This document shows, one piece after another, positions 58,974 through 64,000 of a stretch of 64,000 bases of DNA. A program made the translations under genes and the position numbers. This DNA comes from Rhodocollybia butyracea (Eukaryota > Basidiomycota > Agaricomycetes > Agaricales > Omphalotaceae). The notes beneath the pieces were generated by a model. The model saw only the letters and a program-made list of their open reading frames with translations. It made no database searches and was not told the origin of the DNA. Numbering within the stretch: position 1 is the stretch's first letter; every line of letters starts with the position of its first letter. The stretch is from NCBI GenBank assembly GCA_015501585.1, contig JADNRY010000016.1:310001-374000 (forward strand), given 5' to 3'.

Positions 58974-59494
58974 CTATACCTCTCTGGCTTTTCTTTCGTA
59001 CATCTCTTGCACACTATGCACCCAAACACCTTTCTATATGTATGGTCAATATCGATGGTCTCGCAATCTTGACACTTTGGATTCTTGTCCAGATCCAAGT
59101 TTATAGGAGGCTCCATGTTCTGCATCGTCCTTTGACGTTCTCTTTCCATCTCCTTTCTCCGTGTAGCCTCGTCTATTTCTGTATCGTCTGACATCAGAAA
59201 ACCGCCCTTGCTGTTGACCATTTTCGAAAGGTCATATTCGAAATAAGTGCCTAATCGTGAATCGCGCTGTAGACGAGTCTGAGATGCTTTCTGACCAGAG
59301 GCAGAAGTGGCGGGGCGTTTGCCATTAACATTTGTCGATGAAGATGGTTCCTGTTCTCGCTCTCGTTGTTTGGCCTTTGCTGTAAACGTATAAGAAAATG
59401 TTGCGTTATTTTTGCCACTATACTTGCCTCTGAGGCGGTTCAACTCAACCTCCTTGATCTGGTCGGGTGTAAGAGTGAGAGACATCAGTGTCAC
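58532..59494 (-). CDS. rad14: Nucleotide excision repair protein RAD14/XPA
   Basis: Damage-recognition protein of nucleotide excision repair. The zinc finger is CQDCETIDIDHTYRKVFGC then IVCKRC. It is followed by the XPA core: LTKTECKEDYLLTD, HLLKANPHKSTFANMMLFLR and WKKWSSPEALDAEFERRTAE. The C-terminal HVFGPDGDGVQICHECGF is also standard for the family. The whole ORF is open for 320 codons. Two stretches, near residues 23-38 and 190-204, do not fit RAD14 and carry splice signals at both ends, so the spliced product is probably 289 residues. The ATG at 59494 lies only 37 bp from the divergent transcription factor start. A second Met at 59485 is possible. Confidence 0.93.
58882..58926 (-). other. 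In-frame 45-nt intron in RAD14 (no stop inside)
   Basis: The donor is GTGAGG, the branch is CTAAC and the acceptor is TATTCAG. Removing it joins LLTD(A) to ELRDQEAMPHLLKA, which is the family sequence. The length is divisible by three and has no stop, so unspliced RNA also encodes a full protein with 15 extra residues. Confidence 0.7.
59380..59427 (-). other. In-frame 48-nt GC-AG intron in RAD14
   Basis: The exon ends CAGAG and the intron begins GCAAGT, the consensus for GC donors, and ends TTTACAG. Removing it joins LNRLR(A) to KAKQRERE, the usual RAD14 N-terminal segment. The overlapping GT donor four bases downstream gives the wrong frame. The 48-nt stretch contains no stop. Confidence 0.65.
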
Positions 59495-59531
59495 GAGAAT
59501 TTATAACTGAGCGCTGACAAAACTTCTTCGT

Positions 59532-62500
59532 ATGAATCGTTCAGCTCCAAGTTCCAAAGCCCCGTCTAGTCGCGGGCAAAGACCCTCTCAGCATCACAAC
59601 AACGAGCAGTCGAAGAAAAAAGGCTACGGGGAGAGCTTTCTTGTGCTGAATGTCGAAGATTAAAATTAAAGTGCGATCGTGCTGTTCCTTGTTCGTCATG
59701 TACTCGCCGTGGCTGCGCTTCGATTTGTCCTTCCGGCGTCCTCGAAGCAGGCGCAGCACATGTACACCAAGGAGGCATGCGCGTCGGTCAACTCCGAACA
59801 AAGATCGGTATTATGGCAGGACGGATTCGGGAGCTTGAAGCTGCGTTGGGCGAAGGTCATGCTTTGCTCGACGAAAGGCTCTTACGGATTGGACGAGTTG
59901 ACGAAGAGCCTTTGGAAGAGCCAGGAAGTATACCCCAGCTTGAAGGTTTAGGTACTCTCACTCTAGGTGAGGATGGAGAAGCCAGTTATTTCGGCAGCAG
60001 CGGCGGGAATGAATCGCTGATTGCTCGGGAGATGATGAACAGCGTCGAGGATGACTCGGATGATACTTCGACAACGAGTCTAGATCCCATGTCAGAACTC
60101 TTTACAGCAGTCGCTGGACCGTCAGATCCCAATGAACCATCGGTTCTTCCTCCCGAAGACGAGGCCCGTAGGCTAGCCATCGCTTACTGTTCAACCGGGG
60201 CCGTCTTTTTCCGAGCATGGACCCGTAGTGATGTGATGAATGAGGTCCTTCCGAAAGTTTACGGTCCAGGAGGTGCCTCTGCTCATATGCAAAGTGCACT
60301 CTTCTTTTCCTTCGCACTCGGTGCTTATCTGAATCCACAGACATCGGATGGGCAACATGAGATCGACGCTGAACTGTGGTTTAAACGCGGTCGAATTGCT
60401 TTCCAGAGTCCAAACAACAAACGAAATTCTCCAGAGGACACTATTCGTTCTTTGGGCTTAATGGGTACATACTTTTCGATGGCTAGCCGTCACCATTCTC
60501 GCGACAGTGCTTGGACTGCGTTTGGACTTGCTTCAAAACTGTGTCAAGGGCAGGTCTTCATCGGGACCCTGCCCGATGGAATCTTCCTCCTGCTCTCGTT
60601 CAACGGCGACGCTCACTTTTCTGGGAGGTGTACGCGGGCGATGTCAGCCACAGTATCGCTCTCGGAAGACCTTCTACCACGCCGCTCTCTTTTGTCGACT
60701 GTGAATATCCTGATGGCACAGATGACAACGATCTGCTGAATATCTGCACTATCAAATACAAATACGCGAAAGAAGCGTTCCTTCCCATAATGGATCTTGT
60801 TCTTGCTGCTCATCCCTTGAAACGCGCGTATCGAGATGTCCTCGAGCTCGATGCGAAAATACGGCGACTTCAGGCACCTCTTCCACAGTCGAGTAATGCC
60901 CTCAAGATGTTTTATGCTAGTCAGCTTCTCAACGCCGTTATACTCACTCTCCATCGCTCATACATGGCGCGTGCGATCGTCAAAATGAACGACTCTGTGG
61001 CTGCAGAGAGCGATTCAGAGAAACCGTTCGATCCTTTTGATGTGAACCAGACGCCCTATGCACCTTCGGTGGCTGCTGCGTACCACGCTTCGCAAGAGAT
61101 TTCTCGTGCATTACATGGATTCGTCGCTTTGGAGCCTGAGATTGCGGGCAGAGTTTGGTTTTTAACTTATTACGGGTAAAGCCAAACTTTCAATACCGAT
61201 ATTCCAATGCTCACGTTTCCCGCAGCTTCAGTGCAGCGGTATGCTCGTTCAGGGAATGGTAAAATTCTCAATGCTCATTAGTTTTCCATAGCTCATTCTA
61301 GGTGCCCTCGCCTCTCGTGCTCCAGGATCGCCCTATGCTCCTAGTGCGCTCATGACGCTCAGTCTCGTCGTCGATGGCGTTTTTGCAAAGTATGCCGACA
61401 TGTCCCCTCGACACCGTACCGCGTTTGTCATCCTTCGAAAGCTCAAAACTCGCTCAATAAGAAGATATACCGCCTTCCTCGAAGCCAAAGCCGGATTGAA
61501 TAAAGACGATAATGGTGCAACGGAAGGTTTGGATACAACTGCAGCGACTACTGCAAGCAGCGTTGGGTTGGGTCCCGGAGCAGTCGATCCAAATGACCCC
61601 ACATTATTTATCAATCCAGATGAGGATCCTGAGTCAGATTCTGAGGACAACCAGGTTAGATATTCCACCGAACCGGGCGGCTCTATTCCCGGATGTGTCA
61701 AGCCCAACAGCTTTGAGGGGAGGATCGCAATGTTTGGAGGAAGCACGGTAGTGCTTAACTCTAAGGGGAAGAAGAAATCGAAGTCGAAGAGAAAGAACCT
61801 CATAGATGGTGCTTTTGCTTCATCACCAGAAAGTGCTTCTGCTGCATCGCCGGAGAGTACCACAAGTACCGCTAGTAGCAGTAAAGTTCCGGGTACACCA
61901 ACGGCGTTTGCTTTAAACGGAGCCTCCCCTCCTCTTCTACGGACTATCCAGTCCAGGTTTATCCACTCTCAATCCGAGCTCCATGGATGTCTTCATGTCA
62001 GATATCTTAGACCCCTCACTTGACAGGATGGAAGGCGTAGAGAATTTCAACCTTGATGCCTTTGGATTCGGTTACGATAACTTTGGTACTGATGCTGGGT
62101 CAGGGATTGTAATGGGTATGGCACTGGAAGACATTGGTATAGGTGGTCCAGATGGTTTTGCATCTAGCTCATCCAGCGCTCCGGGTCCCTCCAATTTATC
62201 CTCTTATAACGCGAATGGGATGCAAGCTCACAAAGATCAATTGTTGAATCCGTTTAGCGCTTTTGGCCAGCAGTATAGAGGTGGCTTCCCTCTTCGGACG
62301 TCACTCTCCCCTGAAGCCCCGTCACCGCCTTCATCGCAGTCCCTACCGACCCAGAAGCCGAAAAGCGATTCCGTACTACAAACCGCGACAGCGCAAGCTG
62401 CACGAATGTTCGGTATGGGGGTGCATCCTTTCGTGTCTCCTGATCCGAATGCGAGCACTACGGATCTTGGACAAAGTTTTGCGAGTTCATCGAACGGCTA

Positions 62501-63130
62501 TGCTAATCTCAACCTGTTCGACGCATATGGAAAGCAGCAGCAGCCTGCGCAGCAAAACTCGTTTCCTCCATTCTTACAGCAGCAGCAATCGTCTACTTCG
62601 AATAATTCCCCTTCTACTTCCAATCCCCTTTCCACGGCCCGCATTCTAACGTACATACCCATACCAATTCACAAAGTCCGCCCTCGCTTGCATCATCGTC
62701 ATCGCCTAGCACATCGGGATCTCCGGCGGCGTTTATTGACGATCCAGCACAGCTCTATGCCCGTTTCACGGAGTTTATGGCCCAGAAAGGTGGCCTACCA
62801 CTACTGCAACAACAGCAGGCATCGTCCTCAATGATGAATCAAATGCCGCAGCAACCCCAGCATCAGAATCAGCAAGGATATGCATCGACAAATACCAATT
62901 CTTATAATAACTATGGAGGTGGTTTCTCAGGTGATCCTAATGGATACCAAAATCTTCCGCGATTCGAGCCACTCGATTCTGAAGTCAATGCATTTTTGAA
63001 TTCGTTGAGGAGTGTGAGCGGGGCTCCTGCTGGAACTGGGATGGGAGCGGCGGGATCAGGGCAAGTACTGCCGTATGGGCAGGTGTATGGAGAACGACAA
63101 CAGCAGCAGCAGTGGAATGCGCGATCATGA
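59532..63130 (+). CDS. Zn2Cys6 fungal transcription factor with apparent frameshift
   Basis: Fungal zinc binuclear cluster regulator. The DNA-binding motif is CAECRRLKLKCDRAVPCSSC, then TRRGCASIC, with all six Cys in place. A coiled segment follows (KIGIMAGRIRELEAALGE). The middle is the fungal-specific regulatory domain: SALFFSFALGAYLNP, GLMGTYFSMASRHHS, then GLHRDPARWNLPP, RRRSLFWEVYAGDVSHSIAL and TPLSFVDCEYPDG. Between SKLCQ and GLHRDP the frame shifts at the GGG run 60548-60550 with no intron possible. A Ser/Asn/Gln-rich tail ends QQQQQWNARS. Introns near 59551-59591, 61178-61231 and 61248-61302 restore frame. Two frame changes in the tail (61908-61954, 62596-62681) can be explained by weak introns. 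The gene is divergent from RAD14. Confidence 0.8.
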
Positions 63131-64000
63131 TCATAGATGTGTTTGTTTCTTGGTTTATTCTTCTTGGTTCCCATGTATGTATCTGTTGTTTTGTTATCCA
63201 TGTTTTCGACCATATAGTAGATACTTATTAATGTGCTAATACCCTTTACTTGCTTCACTTGCTCACTACACTATCTCATAGCGTCTGTATGGTATTACCC
63301 GTGGAATAAAATCGTATTTGTTCAGAGGCGAGAAGTACTCCGCTTTGCTGTGCGAGGAGTTGAACGTGCACTGTTAATCATCAGCTTCGAAGCCTTTGTC
63401 TTTTCGCTTTATTATGATTATTTCGTATACATACAACATCCCTGTACGGAAACATCCGGGTTCCAATACATATTTCAGGGACTTCCAAGCACTCCAAATA
63501 CAGCAGTCTCCAGAACAACTTGTAGCTGTAGCGTTCCAACTTCCAAGTACATAGTTAAATTGAAGTTCTGCCGTTTTCGAATTAATTGCTGTCGTTGGAA
63601 ACAATTGGGAACAAGGTTACAGTTGAAAGATGGGAGTCTTCATTGGTACCTACTAGCAGTAAAATTTAAAACTCCTTTGCGAGTTTTGAAAGAGACTTTG
63701 TACTTGAATGCCGGCAGAGCATCAGAAAGAGTCAGTAATGAATTGAATACCTTTTTGGATTTCATTGTACTATTTGCTCTTTTGTTCTTTACCATGTGCT
63801 CATTTTCGGCATATCGAGCTCTTTTGTCTTATGAGAAGTATAAAAAGTACAATGGAGCCAGAGAAATCCTTATCCAGCTTTCGGGCCCACTCCTCTCTTT
63901 ATTCGGTCAGTGACAGTTTAATAAACATCTAGTTTCGCAGCTGAACAGCCTGTGTTAGGTTCCGTTCATTAGACCCAGCTACAGCTACACATTCACCCTT
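63131..64000. other. Intergenic at right edge, with one long open frame
   Basis: A plus-strand frame of 226 codons (63233-63913) stays open but has no ATG near its start. It encodes a peptide with hydrophobic segments (VLFALLFFTMCSFSAYRAL) that I do not recognise. It could be an exon of a gene to the right, or chance. Confidence 0.35.

Noticed and set aside
1..64000. CRISPR arrays, prophage, plasmid origins, operons or bacterial-type systems
   Set aside because: Pervasive spliceosomal introns and fungal gene families show eukaryotic nuclear DNA. No regularly spaced repeats were seen.

Overview
The window reads as nuclear DNA of a filamentous basidiomycete, most likely an Agaricomycete (mushroom-forming fungus). 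It is gene-dense on both strands. Nearly every gene is cut by introns of about 45-60 nt with GT...AG ends and CTNAC-like branch sites. Families typical of this group are present: DUF6533 membrane proteins, a Zn2Cys6 factor with a glutamine-rich tail, a fungal class III chitinase with CBM5/12, and an atypical kinase-like protein. No virus, prophage, CRISPR array or intact transposon was seen. Exon joins were made by eye from splice signals and family consensus, without RNA or database evidence.

Layout, left third. Positions 1-4968 hold the 3' part of a proteasome activator gene (BLM10/PA200), followed by an atypical kinase-like gene (5226-7670). A gene-poor stretch carries a tRNA-Ala gene and a fragment of its 3' half. 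Next come a HIT-domain gene and translin, divergent with only about 16 bp between start codons. They are followed by an uncharacterised one-TM protein, a RING finger protein, a short conserved fungal protein, a DEDDy 3'-5' exonuclease, a secreted GH18 chitinase, casein kinase 2 alpha, a SET-domain protein and mitochondrial DnaJ (MDJ1).

Middle. A 14-TM-type MFS transporter, a choline/ethanolamine kinase and a tandem CCCH zinc-finger protein come first. They are followed by a second, full-length BLM10 gene (39213-46225, minus strand), divergent from an AIM18-like chalcone-isomerase-fold gene, then a PhyH-type dioxygenase.

Right part. A lone histone H3 promoter plus first exon stands without the rest of the gene. 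It is followed by a head-to-tail tandem duplication of about 2.3 kb, each unit carrying one DUF6533 membrane-protein gene. A compact housekeeping cluster closes the window: RPS27, dynactin p27 (DCTN6), a peroxisomal TesB thioesterase ending in AKL, RAD14/XPA and a Zn2Cys6 transcription factor with an apparent one-base frameshift.

The main points for a second look are: two diverged BLM10 paralogues, both ending in the HbYX tail Tyr-Tyr-Ala split by a terminal intron; the orphan H3 exon; two in-frame introns hidden inside the uninterrupted RAD14 reading frame, one of them GC-AG; and the tandem DUF6533 duplication. No clearly new multi-gene system could be supported.
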